From the NCBI GenBank assembly GCA_947498315.1, contig CANMLD010000010.1:1-49542 (forward strand): a DNA stretch of 49,542 nucleotides. Reading direction: 5' to 3'. Each line of letters opens with the position of its first letter. Positions within the stretch are counted from its first letter, which is position 1. A program made the translations under genes and the position numbers. Source of the stretch: Pseudomonadota bacterium (lineage in GTDB: Bacteria; Myxococcota_A; UBA9042; GCA-2863065). The notes under the pieces are model-generated. The model ran no database searches. It was given only the letters and a program-made list of their open reading frames with translations, and had not been told where the DNA came from. Positions 9,129 through 18,806 of this stretch are shown piece after piece.

Positions 9129-10211
9129 CTACCCCACCTGATTGCGCCGGTCCGCGCTCATTCGGTCGTGCATCCAGCCGGGGTATTCGACCGGCAGCGC
9201 CGAGGCCGCGTCGAGCGCGGCCATCTCGTCGGCCGTCAGGCTGACGGACTCCGCGCCGAGATTGTCATCGAGTTGGGCGATGGTCTTGGCTCCGATGATG
9301 ACGCTCGTCACCCACGGCTTGTGGAGGAGCCACGCGAGCGCGATTCGTGCCACGGAGATGCCCCGTGCCTCCGCCATCGGCTTCATCGCGTCCACGCAGG
9401 TAAATGCGCGCTCACGATCGACGGGCGGGAAGTCGAAGGTGGCGCGCCGAGACCCGTCCGGGCCCCCGTCTCGGCTGAACTTCCCGGAGAGGAGCCCACC
9501 CGCGAGCGGGCTCCACGGGAGGATGGCGAGGCCCTGGTCCTGGGCCATCGGCACGACCTCGCGCTCGAGGTCGCGTCCGGCGATTGTGTAATACATTTGT
9601 GCGCTTTCGAAGCGCGGGAGCCCGCGCGCCTCGGCGATCGCCAGCGCCTTCATCGCCTGCCATGCGGACAGGTTGCAGAACCCGACGTAACGCACGCGGC
9701 CCGACTTCACGATGTCCGCGAGCGCGTCGACGATCTCCTCGAAAGGCGTGATCGGGTCCCAGCCGTGGGTCTGGTAGAGATCGATGTGGTCGAGGCCGAG
9801 GCGCTTCAAGCTCGCGTCAACGGCATCGAAAAGGTGCTTTCGGCTCTGCCCATTGATGTTCTTGGCTTTCTCGCGACGGTCCTTCTCGGCGACCTCGGCG
9901 GGCGTGGCGCTCGGCCCGAGGAGATCTGACACACGACCGTGTGCTTTGGTCGCGATGACGAGCTCGTCGCGGCGAAGCCCGAGGTCCCGGATCGACTGTC
10001 CGAGGAGCCGTTCCGAGAGGCCATTGGAGTAGACGTCGGCCGTGTCGAAGAAGTTGATCCCGCCATCGAAGGCGCGGCGGACGAGCGCACTGGCGTCGTC
10101 CTGTCCCTGCTGGCCGACGACGCGCCAGAAGCCGTCGCCGCCGAAGGTCATGGTGCCAAAACACAGCTTCGAGACAACGAGGCCGGTACGGCCGAGAGTC
10201 TTGTAACGCAT
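9129..10211 (-). CDS. Aldo/keto reductase
   Basis: NADPH-dependent oxidoreductase with a TIM-barrel fold. The 360-residue protein begins MRYKTLGRTGLVVSKLCFGT. The catalytic tetrad is visible: Asp56 and Tyr61 (FFDTADVYSNG), Lys89 (IATKAHG), and the His in LYQTHGWD. The C-terminal part carries IIGAKTIAQLDDNL, the cofactor phosphate-binding region. The substrate cannot be inferred. It starts 29 bp after the hemolysin III gene and may be the last gene of the long leftward transcript from dnaN. It has no clear functional link to that transcript. Confidence 0.94.
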   Translation of the reverse strand: MRYKTLGRTGLVVSKLCFGTMTFGGDGFWRVVGQQGQDDASALVRRAFDGGINFFDTADVYSNGLSERLLGQSIRDLGLRRDELVIATKAHGRVSDLLGPSATPAEVAEKDRREKAKNINGQSRKHLFDAVDASLKRLGLDHIDLYQTHGWDPITPFEEIVDALADIVKSGRVRYVGFCNLSAWQAMKALAIAEARGLPRFESAQMYYTIAGRDLEREVVPMAQDQGLAILPWSPLAGGLLSGKFSRDGGPDGSRRATFDFPPVDRERAFTCVDAMKPMAEARGISVARIALAWLLHKPWVTSVIIGAKTIAQLDDNLGAESVSLTADEMAALDAASALPVEYPGWMHDRMSADRRNQVG

Positions 10212-10240
10212 GGCGTACTCCTGTTGCGGTGAAGTTGGGG

Positions 10241-10957
10241 TCAGCCCCCGGAGTGAATCAGCGTGAAGATCATCCCACCATGAAGCACCGCCGCGATGAT
10301 GGTGCAGGCGTGGAAGATCTCGTGGTAGCCGAAGACGGTCGGGAAGGGGTCGGGCTTCTTGGTGGCATACGCGAAGGCACCGCCGACGTAGACGACTGCG
10401 CCCGCGAGGAGGAAGGTCAGCTCCCCGGTCGTAAGCTGTTGCTGGATCTCACCCCAGAACGGCACCACGCAACCGCCGAGCATGAAGTAGAGCCAAACAT
10501 TCAGCCATTTCGACGACTTAGGCCAGAAAGCCGCACGCAACATGACGAGGGCGGCGCCGGTCCAGGCGATGATGAGCAAGGTCTTGCCTTCCCCCGGCGG
10601 GAGCGCCTCGAGGCAGACCGGCGTGTAGGTGCCAGCGATGAGCACCCCGATGGCGGCATGGTCGAGGCGCTTCATCAAGAGGTAGGCGGACGGGCCCCAC
10701 ACGACGCGGTGGTAGGTCGCGCTGACCGCGAACATCAGTACGACGCTGAGGGCGAAGACGCCGGCGCCGAACGCCTGCCGGGGCGTGTCGGCGAAGGAGA
10801 TCAAGATCCCGCCCGCGACGATCGCAGCGACTGCAGCCCACTGGTGAAGCACGCCACGAAGCGTGGGTCGATCGTGAACCGATGGTTTGGGCTTTCCCTC
10901 GAGCGATGCTGGCATCGGCTTCAGATGGGGAAGAGGTTCCGGTCGATGGTGGGTCAC
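10241..10957 (-). CDS. Hemolysin III / PAQR family membrane protein
   Basis: Integral membrane protein of 238 residues with about seven helices. Family motifs are present: SATYHRVVW (Ser and His), RLDHAAIGVLIAGTYTP, and near the C-terminus GYHEIFHACT. These conserved Ser, Asp and His residues form the metal site in PAQR receptors. Despite the name, bacterial members are not proven toxins; a role in lipid or membrane homeostasis has been proposed. Translation starts at a GTG that overlaps the TGA of the histidine kinase (GTGA), so the two are probably co-translated. Confidence 0.92.
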   Translation of the reverse strand: MTHHRPEPLPHLKPMPASLEGKPKPSVHDRPTLRGVLHQWAAVAAIVAGGILISFADTPRQAFGAGVFALSVVLMFAVSATYHRVVWGPSAYLLMKRLDHAAIGVLIAGTYTPVCLEALPPGEGKTLLIIAWTGAALVMLRAAFWPKSSKWLNVWLYFMLGGCVVPFWGEIQQQLTTGELTFLLAGAVVYVGGAFAYATKKPDPFPTVFGYHEIFHACTIIAAVLHGGMIFTLIHSGG

Positions 10958-12720
10958 GTCTCTCCTTCGGGCGGTAGTGGCGGCAGGCCGGTCGGAGCGA
11001 CGGGCAGGGTGGCCGTGAAGGTGGTGCCGACCCCAATCTGGCTGTCCACGCGAACGTCACCGTAGTGGGCAGCGACGATCTCACGGACCAGCGCGAGCCC
11101 AAGCCCAGTGCCGGACGACTTCGTGGTGAAGAAGGGCTCGAAGAGTCGGGCGCGGTTCTCTGGGGCGATCCCAGGACCGTTGTCGTGGACCGTGAGCACG
11201 ACGCGGTCACCGACGAGGAGCGTGCGCACCGTGATTCGGCCTTCTTCGCCCGATCGCGTCGCGCCGGAAGTCCCCGAGTGGCTTGTGAGGGCGTCGATCG
11301 CGTTGCGGATGAAGTTCAGCACGCACTGCCGCAACTGCCCCTCATCGAATGGGAACGGCGGGAGCGCCGCGTCTGGCTCGAACCGGTGTACGACTCGATG
11401 ACGACTCATCTCCTCCCGCATGAAGCTCAGGAGATCTTGGACGAGACTGTTCAGGTCAGCCGCTTGCAGCTCAGGCCTCGGGAGGCGCGCAAGCCGAAGA
11501 TATTGGCTGGTCACATTCGCGAGGCGGTCGATCTCGGCGCCAATGGACCGCGTTAGCGCCTTCGCCTCGGCAGGGGAGCCCTGACCTGCCTCGATGAGCT
11601 CGAGCTCGTCGATGAGCAGCTCGGTGTTGAGACCCATGCTCGAGAGGGGGTTTCGGATCTCGTGGCTGATCTGAGACGAGAGCTTGCCCACGGTTGCGAG
11701 GCGCTCAGCGCGGTGGAGCTCGTCGCGCTGCCTCGTAAGCTGGCGGTCGCGCTCGGCGAGGCGCATCGCCATCTGGTTGAAGTCTTCAGCGAGCTGGCCA
11801 AGTTCGTCACGCGAAGGCACTGTCACGAGCGCGAAGTCACCCTGTGCGACGCGGTTTGCACCGCGACGCAACGCTTGAATCGGCTTCAAGGTGGAGCTGA
11901 CCCAGACGAGGACGACGACGCTCACACCGAGCGCGCCGAGCATTGCCGTCCCGACGACCCAGATCGTGCGTTGTTCCGATGACTTGGCGACCGCATCGAC
12001 GCGGGAGACGAAGCGCGGAAACTCGCGACGAGCAGCTCCGAGCTCCTGCCTTATGGCGAGTACGATCTTCTTGAGCTCGTCTCGAAGGTCCCGGGCCTCT
12101 TCGTACTGACCGCGATCGACCGCGCGGACGTAACCGCGGGCGAGGGCCTCCCAGAGCTCCAAATTGGTCTTCACGTCGGCTCGGGTCGACGTGAGCACCT
12201 CATCGACGGCCCGGCGTTCGCGCGACCGCAGGTTGTCGAGCATGTCTCGACCCGTGAGGAGCTGGTCGAGCCGGAGAAGGCTGCGGGCCACGAGCTCGAG
12301 CGCCGTCGCATCGCCCGACGTTCTCTCCCTCATGCCCCTGAACTGCTTCTGCATCTGCTCTACGACGCCGAAGGGGTCGTACTTCGGGATCTGACTGCGG
12401 AGAAGCCGATCTTCGAGCTGACCGAGGCCCTCTTGGTAGATGCGGAGCTGCCGGAGTCCTTCCGTCATGGTCTCGGTGAGCGGCAGCACGTTCTCGACGA
12501 GGGTCGAGACGGTCTTTCGAAGATGCTGTAGCCGACTGAAGCCGAGCACCTGCACCACGCCATAGACCGCGGTGATGACGGTGAAGCCGAGGAAGACCTT
12601 CAGACGTATCGTGAGCCAAAGGGGCCGGAGCCCGACTCGGCCACCGACCGTCTTGACGGGGGGGCGCGGCTCGCCCGTAGGAGGGTCGTCTGGAGTTCGC
12701 CGCTCCAGCGCGGGCTCCAT
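10954..12720 (-). CDS. Membrane sensor histidine kinase with HAMP domain
   Basis: Sensor kinase of 588 residues. There is a helix at about 41-61, then an extracytoplasmic, helix-rich sensor region to 252. A second helix follows at 253-275, then HAMP (276-328) and HisKA with the phospho-acceptor His353 in ISHEIRNPLSS. The ATPase domain carries FIRNAIDAL (N box), DNGPGIAP (G1), FEPFFTTK (F) and GTGLGLALV (G2). The first 35 residues are Pro/Arg-rich and cytosolic. No response regulator is adjacent, so the partner is unknown. It starts 23 bp after the parvulin gene and overlaps the hemolysin III gene. The envelope context suggests that it senses membrane or periplasmic stress; this is inference. 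Confidence 0.94.
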   Translation of the reverse strand: MEPALERRTPDDPPTGEPRPPVKTVGGRVGLRPLWLTIRLKVFLGFTVITAVYGVVQVLGFSRLQHLRKTVSTLVENVLPLTETMTEGLRQLRIYQEGLGQLEDRLLRSQIPKYDPFGVVEQMQKQFRGMRERTSGDATALELVARSLLRLDQLLTGRDMLDNLRSRERRAVDEVLTSTRADVKTNLELWEALARGYVRAVDRGQYEEARDLRDELKKIVLAIRQELGAARREFPRFVSRVDAVAKSSEQRTIWVVGTAMLGALGVSVVVLVWVSSTLKPIQALRRGANRVAQGDFALVTVPSRDELGQLAEDFNQMAMRLAERDRQLTRQRDELHRAERLATVGKLSSQISHEIRNPLSSMGLNTELLIDELELIEAGQGSPAEAKALTRSIGAEIDRLANVTSQYLRLARLPRPELQAADLNSLVQDLLSFMREEMSRHRVVHRFEPDAALPPFPFDEGQLRQCVLNFIRNAIDALTSHSGTSGATRSGEEGRITVRTLLVGDRVVLTVHDNGPGIAPENRARLFEPFFTTKSSGTGLGLALVREIVAAHYGDVRVDSQIGVGTTFTATLPVAPTGLPPLPPEGET

Positions 12721-12743
12721 GGGCGAGTCGTCCGTGGAAGGGC

Positions 12744-14177
12744 CTACTTGGCGCCGCCCGCCGGAGCGGCCGGGGCCTCAGCGGGCTTGGCATCACCAGC
12801 CGGCGCGGCCGGAGCCTCAGCGGGCTTCGCGTCACCAGCGGGTGCTACCGGGGCCTCAGCGGGCTTCGCGTCTCCGGTTGGCGCTTCAGCAGGCGCCGCC
12901 GGGTCGATGGAGGGGGCTTCAGCAGGCACTGCCCCATCGGCTCGACCTTCACGCGTCGAAGCGCCGCCGTGGCCGCCGTGGGCATCGTCGCCAGCAGCGC
13001 TCTTCGGGATGACGATCTTCTCTTCGATCTTCGCCGAGGTGCGAAGGCCGTTGATGAGGTCCCGGCGCTCTTGGAAGAACTTCTTGTTGCGAAGGCTCTC
13101 GGAGATGGTCGGCTTGACCTCGTCGAGGGTCTTCTGGCGGGCCTCACGCTTCTCGAGCACCTGAATGATGTGGTAGCCGAAGCGCGTTCGGACCGGCGCG
13201 GACGTCTCGCCCGCGTTCATCGTGAAGGCCTTGTCTTCGAAGGGCTTGACCATCTGACCGCGCCCGAAGAAGCCGAGATCGCCACCCTTCGGGGCCGACG
13301 GACCCTCGGAGAACTTCTCAGCGACCTTGTCGAAATCTCCGCCCTTCTTGAGCTCGGCTTCCGCCTCTTTCACGCGAGAGAGCGCCTTGTCTTCCTCTTC
13401 CTTGGAGGCATTCTCGGCGACCTTGACGAGGATATGACGAGCCTTGATGCCTTCGCGTTCCTGATAGAAGCGCTCGTTCTTCTTGTAGAAGTCTTCGATC
13501 TCAGCGTCGGTCACAGCCAGCTTGCCGCTCTTCTCGAGGAGGAGCTCGAGCTCCTTCTTCTCGCGGATTCGGCTCTTGATCGAATCGAGGGTGACCTTGC
13601 CGTGGGTCAGGTAGCTCTGGAACTGCTCCTCGGTGCGGAAGCGCTTCTTGTACTCCTCGAACTCCTTCTCGATGTGGGCGTCGGGGACCACGATGGTCGC
13701 CGTAGCGACCGCCTGAGTGATCAGCTCCTTCTCGACGAGGCGCTTCAAGATGTTCTCTTTGATGCGCGCTAGACGCTCCGGCGGGATCTTAGCGCTGCGC
13801 TTCAGGATCTTGTCGAGCTCCTCGTAGTAGAGCGCCGAGTCGATCGGCCTGTCGTTTACGAGAGCGACGGGGCCGGTGATGCGCGGCTCGGTGTCGACCG
13901 TGCCTTCTCCGGCGGGCTGTGAGTCGGTGCCCGGTGCGACAGGCTCCACCTTCAGGTTCTCGACGCGAAGGGTCCCTTCAGTCGTGCCGGCATCGGCAGA
14001 CGGATCGGCGGGAGCCGCTGGATCGGCCGCTGGCACCGCGGGGGCAACGGGAGCGGCGGCATTGGCTGGAGCGGCGGCGGAGGGCGGTGTGTCCTTCTTA
14101 CAACCGGTGGTGGCCGCGAGCGAGGCGAGTGCGACGGTCGAAATGGCGAAGGAACGGAGCTTCAACGGGAGCTTCAT
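12744..14177 (-). CDS. Peptidyl-prolyl cis-trans isomerase lipoprotein (parvulin/SurA-PrsA type)
   Basis: Periplasmic folding helper. The 477-residue protein has a lipoprotein signal ending ASLAATTGC (Cys near 26), then a Pro/Ala-rich linker to about residue 85. A SurA-N-like chaperone region (about 95-240) follows. The parvulin domain (about 240-340) has IKARHILVKV, GGDLGFFGRGQMVKPFE and FGYHIIQVLEKR. The tail is a low-complexity Ala/Pro/Lys repeat with a 39-bp DNA period. The ATG at 14177 is preceded by GGAGA; an in-frame TTG lies one codon earlier. It begins 30 bp after the YkgJ-type gene and precedes the kinase by 23 bp. Confidence 0.93.
   Translation of the reverse strand: MKLPLKLRSFAISTVALASLAATTGCKKDTPPSAAAPANAAAPVAPAVPAADPAAPADPSADAGTTEGTLRVENLKVEPVAPGTDSQPAGEGTVDTEPRITGPVALVNDRPIDSALYYEELDKILKRSAKIPPERLARIKENILKRLVEKELITQAVATATIVVPDAHIEKEFEEYKKRFRTEEQFQSYLTHGKVTLDSIKSRIREKKELELLLEKSGKLAVTDAEIEDFYKKNERFYQEREGIKARHILVKVAENASKEEEDKALSRVKEAEAELKKGGDFDKVAEKFSEGPSAPKGGDLGFFGRGQMVKPFEDKAFTMNAGETSAPVRTRFGYHIIQVLEKREARQKTLDEVKPTISESLRNKKFFQERRDLINGLRTSAKIEEKIVIPKSAAGDDAHGGHGGASTREGRADGAVPAEAPSIDPAAPAEAPTGDAKPAEAPVAPAGDAKPAEAPAAPAGDAKPAEAPAAPAGGAK
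12775..12891. repeat. 39-bp tandem repeat, three copies, in the parvulin gene
   Basis: Units start at 12775, 12814 and 12853, each beginning GCCTCAGCGGGCTT. They encode a 13-residue Ala/Pro-rich segment containing GDAKPAE at the C-terminus of the lipoprotein. Copy number may vary between strains. Confidence 0.85.
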
Positions 14178-14207
14178 CAAGCGTCTCCTGCCCGGCTGGG
14201 CGATGAC

Positions 14208-15746
14208 TCACGCGGGAGGTGCGTGAGGCCCTGCGTGGCGTGTGATTACTGGGATGCGGTGGATGAACGATTGGATGACGGTCTCGGCGCTGTCCTTGAG
14301 GAAGTCAACCATGGCGCGCTCGCGCAGGAGTTTACTGGCGAGAACCATGCTGTCAACGAGGTCCTGTGCAACGAGGTGGACGCGGCAGGCTGCGCGAGCA
14401 CGGGACGCCGCGAGCACCACCATGAGGACGCCCTTCAAGGAGAGGAGCGCGAGCCCCAACTCGACGCTGACGCCGCGCCGCAGCGCCTCCTTTCCGAGTA
14501 GCCCAGCGACCAGCACGTCGGCCACGAGCTCGCCCGGCTCTGGGCCGATCGCCCGAAACACCCGAGGGTCGAACGCGACGTCCCAAATGGGGAGCGCGTC
14601 GGCCAGAGTTCGAAAGCGGCGCCCGAGGTGGGGCAGTTGACGGCTGTCCGCGACGGAGGCGCCTTCGTGCAGAAAGGCGCCCAGCGCGTCAAAGAACACG
14701 CCGACGTCTATCTCCGGAGTTGGGCGTTCCAGCCCGAGTTGACGGTCGCCTTCATCGATGGGCTCTCGTAGCTGTCGCCCGAGCTCGCCCGCGACGCTGG
14801 CGAAGGCAACAAGGACGGCCCGCGGCCCGGCGGAGGGCGCAACGGCACGAACAGCGGCGATGAGCCGCTGCTCGACGGCGTCGAGCTCGTCACGTCCGAT
14901 GACGATCCCGGGCGCATACTCGAGCACCGCCGGGACCGTATGAACCGGTGCCCCCTGGCGCAGAAGCTCCCGCAAAGACTCACTTTGTTCCAGCGTCGGC
15001 GTTGCGGCGGCCTTCGCTCTGTCGAAGGCTCGACACTCCATCTGCAAGCTGACGTCGATTCGGTCACCCACGCGCGAGAACACATAGGGGAACTGCTTGC
15101 ACGGCGTGGGCTTCTTTTCGACACCGAGCTTCCGGTGGACGCGGCAGAGCCGGTCTTCATCGAGGAACACACATTGGTCATTGCGCATGGCGGTCAGCCA
15201 GATGCCCTGTGCATCGCCAGACGGCGCGACGTTCCGAAAGAGCGTCTCCCTGGACTCACCAGGCAGCTCGCCTGACCAGTCAGCCTCCATGATCGCGTCT
15301 ACGACCGGCTCTGGGAGAGGACCAACGTCCGTTGCGCTGCAGCAGCTCCCGCAGGCCTGACACGCGTGGCGAAGGCCGGCTTCGGTGGCGAAAGGCAGGA
15401 GGAGCACACCCTCGGCTACAGCGGGCGGCTGCGAATAGGCGCGCCGAAGCCGCTCTGCGCGAGGGCCTTCGATCAGGGCCTGTTCATTGAGAAAGCGAAG
15501 CCGGTCGCGGAGTGCGGCGGCCGGCACCGCGGGTCCGAGCTTCGAGGACAGCTCTGTCTCGCTCCGTGCGTTCCGGAGCAGTGTCGCGACCTTCGCGCCC
15601 AAGGTATCGAGGCCGATCTTGCGCCCCGACACGGGGTCAACGACGAGGAGCCCGCCGCTGGGTCGCGGCATGAGCTGGAGCTCGGTTCGGAGAGCTGGCC
15701 ATGATGGACCCGAGCTCCGTCGCTGCGGCGGCTTGCTCGGCGTCAC
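14208..15746 (-). CDS. YkgJ/FliB-type cysteine-cluster protein with a PqqD-like N-terminus
   Basis: The 512-residue protein has the cluster HACQACGSCC (Cys129, 132, 135, 136), followed by DQCVFL, RLCRVH and TPCKQFPYVF. These Cys residues are the metal or Fe-S ligands expected for YkgJ proteins, a family related to flagellin lysine methylase FliB. The first 100 residues (GGLLVVDPVSGRKIGLDTLG and onwards) resemble a PqqD-like winged helix used to present peptides. The last 250 residues are mostly helical and unassigned. The GTG at 15746 overlaps the proB stop (GTGA). A role in protein modification is possible. The reaction is unknown. Confidence 0.78.
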   Translation of the reverse strand: MTPSKPPQRRSSGPSWPALRTELQLMPRPSGGLLVVDPVSGRKIGLDTLGAKVATLLRNARSETELSSKLGPAVPAAALRDRLRFLNEQALIEGPRAERLRRAYSQPPAVAEGVLLLPFATEAGLRHACQACGSCCSATDVGPLPEPVVDAIMEADWSGELPGESRETLFRNVAPSGDAQGIWLTAMRNDQCVFLDEDRLCRVHRKLGVEKKPTPCKQFPYVFSRVGDRIDVSLQMECRAFDRAKAAATPTLEQSESLRELLRQGAPVHTVPAVLEYAPGIVIGRDELDAVEQRLIAAVRAVAPSAGPRAVLVAFASVAGELGRQLREPIDEGDRQLGLERPTPEIDVGVFFDALGAFLHEGASVADSRQLPHLGRRFRTLADALPIWDVAFDPRVFRAIGPEPGELVADVLVAGLLGKEALRRGVSVELGLALLSLKGVLMVVLAASRARAACRVHLVAQDLVDSMVLASKLLRERAMVDFLKDSAETVIQSFIHRIPVITRHAGPHAPPA

Positions 15747-16879
15747 GCGGCGCTCTCTTCGGCAGTACGAAGCAGAACGAGGTCATCCCGATGCACTGCC
15801 GGTGGCCCGGGTTGTCCAATGAGCAAGCGAAGGTCGTCGGAGCCGAGCTTCACGAGGCCACGAGCGATTTCACGCCCGTCGTCAGCGATGACGGACACCA
15901 CCTCCCCGGCGCCGAAGGTCCCGGTGATGCGCGCGATCCCGACCGGGAGTATCGACGCGCCTGTGCGTTCGACCGCGTCGGTCGCGCCCGCGTCGAGGAT
16001 GACCTGTCCGTGAGGCCTCAAGGTGTAGGCGATCCAGTGTTTCCGCCCAGAGAGGGGCGCCTTGTCCGCGATGAAACGGGTCCCTACCGGGCGACCGTGG
16101 ACGGCGGCCGAGATGACGCCGCGGTCGCGACCACTCGCGATGAAGACCTCGATACCGCCGTGATTGGCGGCCCGTGCCGCAGCGAGCTTGCTCCCCATTC
16201 CGCCGCGCCCCATCGCGCTCTTGCCCTCCATCAGGAAGTCCTCGGGCCGGTCGTCAGGGCCGACGGTCGGGATGGGCTGGCCGTCTGGACCGAGGAGTCC
16301 CGGTACCGTGGACAGCAGGAGTAGTTGAGACGCTCCGAGGAGCTTCGCCACCTGCGTCGCGAGGCGGTCGTTGTCCCCAACCGTGATCTCGTCGGTCATG
16401 ACCGTGTCGTTCTCGTTGATGATGGGGATCACGCCCCGCGCCAGCAGGTTCTCGAGCGTCGCACGGATGTTGAGGTAGCGCGTGCGATCCGCGAGATCGC
16501 TGTGCGTCAAGAGGACCTGTCCGACCTGACGACCGTAACGACCGAACGCTTCGCGCCACAGCGACATCAGGAGGCTCTGGCCCACCGCGGCCATGGCCTG
16601 AACGTCGGCGAGCTCCGTAGGGCGGGCGTCGAGCCCAAGCGCCTCGACACCGAGCGCGACAGCGCCTGACGAGACGATGACGATCTCGAGGTGGGAGCCG
16701 TCCTGGTGGCCGGGCGGCGGGAGGAGCGCGCTGCAATCCGCAGCGAGCCGGAAGAGGGTGTTGCGATCGACCTCGACACGCGGTCGGCGCTCGCCGGTCT
16801 TGGCCGCGTCAGAGACGGTCAGGCAGCCCGAACCGATCTTCACGATGAGCCGCCCGCGGCGGGACGGGAGCGTCGTCAT
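15743..16879 (-). CDS. proB: Glutamate 5-kinase
   Basis: Phosphorylates glutamate, the first step of proline synthesis. The 378-residue protein has the amino-acid kinase fold: [11 protein letters not shown] near the start, then [21 protein letters not shown] and [12 protein letters not shown], then [16 protein letters not shown]. The last 100 residues form a PUA domain. The length fits two-domain ProB. The ATG at 16879 overlaps the murA stop (ATGA), and the stop overlaps the YkgJ-type gene. proA is not in the window. The coupling to murA is unusual and may simply reflect a need for cytosolic housekeeping products. Confidence 0.95.
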   Translation of the reverse strand: MTTLPSRRGRLIVKIGSGCLTVSDAAKTGERRPRVEVDRNTLFRLAADCSALLPPPGHQDGSHLEIVIVSSGAVALGVEALGLDARPTELADVQAMAAVGQSLLMSLWREAFGRYGRQVGQVLLTHSDLADRTRYLNIRATLENLLARGVIPIINENDTVMTDEITVGDNDRLATQVAKLLGASQLLLLSTVPGLLGPDGQPIPTVGPDDRPEDFLMEGKSAMGRGGMGSKLAAARAANHGGIEVFIASGRDRGVISAAVHGRPVGTRFIADKAPLSGRKHWIAYTLRPHGQVILDAGATDAVERTGASILPVGIARITGTFGAGEVVSVIADDGREIARGLVKLGSDDLRLLIGQPGPPAVHRDDLVLLRTAEESAA

Positions 16880-18165
16880 TCGGCAACTCGTTCGATGTGA
16901 GCGCCGAGGGCGCGGAGCTTCTCGTCGATGCGTTCATAGCCGCGGTCGATCTGGCGGATGTTGCCGATGGTGGTCTTGCCCTTGGCGCAGAGCGCCGCGA
17001 TGAGCAGCGCCATGCCGGCGCGCACGTCGGGGCTCTCCACACGCGAGGCGTAAAGAGGCGACGGTCCGACGACGACGACGCGATGGGGGTCGCAAAGGAT
17101 GATCTGGGCGCCCATGCCAATGAGGTGATCCACGAAGAACATCCGCCCTTCGTACATCTTTTCGAACACCAGCACCGTCCCCTTGGCCTGCGTCGCCGTT
17201 ACGATGGCGATGGACATCAGGTCCGTCGGGAAGGCCGGCCAGGGCGCGTCGTCGAGCTTCGGGATGGCGCCTCCGACGTCGTGTCGGATGACGAGCGGCT
17301 GGGGAGCTCGGATGTGGAGATCGTCGTCGCCAACGCGCTCGACATGAACCCCGAGGCGCTCGAAGGTCATGAGGATGCGCCGCAGGTGCTCGCAGCCGGC
17401 ACCCTCGATGCGGATGTCGGAGCCGGTGCACGCAGCGAGGCCGATGAACGAGCCTACCTCGAGGTAGTCAGGGCCAATCTTGAACTCGCACCCACCGAGT
17501 CGTTCACGCCCTTCGATGACGAGCGTGTTCGACCCGATGCCTTCGAAGCCGACACCCATGGACTGCAGCATACGGCAGAGGTTTTGAACGTGCGGCTCGC
17601 TGGCGGCGTTGCGGATGGTCGTCACCCCGTCGGCGAGAGCCGCGGCCATGACGATGTTCTCGGTGGCCGTAACGGACGCTTCGTCGAGGAAGATGTCGGC
17701 GCCACGAAGGCGGCCTCGGCGGCGGACATCGTAGGCGCGGCCGACCTGAACTTCAGCACCGAGCGCCTCGAAGCCCAGAAAGTGGGTGTCGAGTCGACGT
17801 CGGCCGATGACGTCACCGCCGGGCGGTGGCAGAACCACCTCGCCCGTGCGAGCCAAGATTGGACCCATGAGCAGGATGGAGGCGCGCAGCTGGGCGCAGA
17901 GCTCGTGATCGGGCTGCACCGTCGCGATCTGCCTGCACTGAATTCGGATCCGGTTCGGACTGCCGAGCTCCTCGACATCGGCGCCAAGGCGCCTGAGGAC
18001 CTCGAGGAGCACGTCCACGTCGCGGATGCGTGGAACGTTGTCGAGGATGACCGGCTCGTCCGTCAGAAGCGCTGCCGCGATGCAGGGGAGCGCCTCGTTC
18101 TTGTTGCCTCCCGGCCTGATGGTCCCCGAGAGCGCGTGGCCCCCTTCGATTACGAATCGACTCAC
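16876..18165 (-). CDS. murA: UDP-N-acetylglucosamine 1-carboxyvinyltransferase, Asp active-site type
   Basis: First committed step of peptidoglycan synthesis: transfers enolpyruvate from PEP to UDP-GlcNAc in the cytosol. The 429-residue protein is full length, with GGNKNEALP (Lys22) near the start. The catalytic loop reads [15 protein letters not shown], so the usual Cys (Cys115 in E. coli) is Asp118. The Cys-to-Asp form is active and insensitive to fosfomycin in other bacteria such as mycobacteria and chlamydiae. The GTG at 18165 overlaps the stop of the membrane protein gene (GTGA). The open frame continues upstream, but this start aligns with MurA N-termini. Its stop overlaps proB. Confidence 0.95.
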   Translation of the reverse strand: MSRFVIEGGHALSGTIRPGGNKNEALPCIAAALLTDEPVILDNVPRIRDVDVLLEVLRRLGADVEELGSPNRIRIQCRQIATVQPDHELCAQLRASILLMGPILARTGEVVLPPPGGDVIGRRRLDTHFLGFEALGAEVQVGRAYDVRRRGRLRGADIFLDEASVTATENIVMAAALADGVTTIRNAASEPHVQNLCRMLQSMGVGFEGIGSNTLVIEGRERLGGCEFKIGPDYLEVGSFIGLAACTGSDIRIEGAGCEHLRRILMTFERLGVHVERVGDDDLHIRAPQPLVIRHDVGGAIPKLDDAPWPAFPTDLMSIAIVTATQAKGTVLVFEKMYEGRMFFVDHLIGMGAQIILCDPHRVVVVGPSPLYASRVESPDVRAGMALLIAALCAKGKTTIGNIRQIDRGYERIDEKLRALGAHIERVAE

Positions 18166-18806
18166 CGCTTGGACTCCTTCGGGGGACGCGTTGGTATACG
18201 CCCTTCGGCCTTGAGGTACTGAAAGAGAGCACCGAGGAAGAGCTCGGTGTTTCGCAGCCGCAAGTGCGGCTTGTAGATGCACAAGGTATGACCACGGACG
18301 GTGAGGTTGAACTCCTCCGACCGATACGCCTGCAGGTTGGTCAGCCCTAGCTCGTCGAAGTCGACCTCGGCCCATGGCACCTGATAGGCGGCGTTGTTGT
18401 CGCGCCAGGCCAGGAACGCGGGCGTGCAAATGACTCCGCTGCGCGAGCGAACCACCAGCCAATAGCCGAGGTTCACGAACGCGCCGATGGTTACGAGCGC
18501 GAAGAGCCCGCCCACGGCGCCGACCGCGACGTCGATACCCTCAGTGGCCGCTTCGTATGTCCAGAACCCCCAGATCCCGACCAACATGACGAAGTACAGG
18601 AGCAGCGCGCGCGGGTTCAGCGAGTAGGGGTAAGTCGCTGCCGGGTGTTCGGCCCAAAGCGTGGTGAAGCGCGGTACCGTAATCGGTGCCGCCACCTTCG
18701 CCGCTACCGCCTTCGCCACTACCGCCTTCGCCGCTGCCGCCTTCGCTGCTACCGTCTGTGCGGCAGCCACCTTCTCGAGCAAGAGTCCCGACCGCTCCAC
18801 GTTCAC
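18162..18806 (-). CDS. Unknown two-helix membrane protein with an Ala/Lys repeat
   Basis: Not recognised as a named family. The 214-residue protein has an N-terminal Ala/Lys/Val repeat (residues 13-40, [13 protein letters not shown]) encoded by a 15-bp DNA repeat. Two likely helices follow at about 66-83 and 93-119. The C-terminal half is soluble and beta-rich, including [14 protein letters not shown] and [11 protein letters not shown], somewhat like bacterial PH-type domains (inference). The GTG at 18806 overlaps the recF stop, and the gene's stop overlaps the murA start. It is therefore translated between recF and murA. This position suggests an envelope or membrane role, but no function can be assigned. 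Confidence 0.75.
   Translation of the reverse strand: MNVERSGLLLEKVAAAQTVAAKAAAAKAVVAKAVAAKVAAPITVPRFTTLWAEHPAATYPYSLNPRALLLYFVMLVGIWGFWTYEAATEGIDVAVGAVGGLFALVTIGAFVNLGYWLVVRSRSGVICTPAFLAWRDNNAAYQVPWAEVDFDELGLTNLQAYRSEEFNLTVRGHTLCIYKPHLRLRNTELFLGALFQYLKAEGRIPTRPPKESKR
18691..18765. repeat. 15-bp tandem repeat in the recF-murA spacer gene
   Basis: Four clear units of the type ACCGCCTTCGCCGCT start at 18691, 18706, 18721 and 18736, with a decayed fifth copy after them. Read on the minus strand they encode the Ala/Lys/Val repeat. The period is a multiple of three, so copy changes would keep the frame. Confidence 0.85.

Noticed and set aside
9129-10211. Aldo/keto reductase as part of the glycan cluster
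   Set aside because: It is separated by the decayed patch and linked by spacing to the dnaN-side gene row instead.
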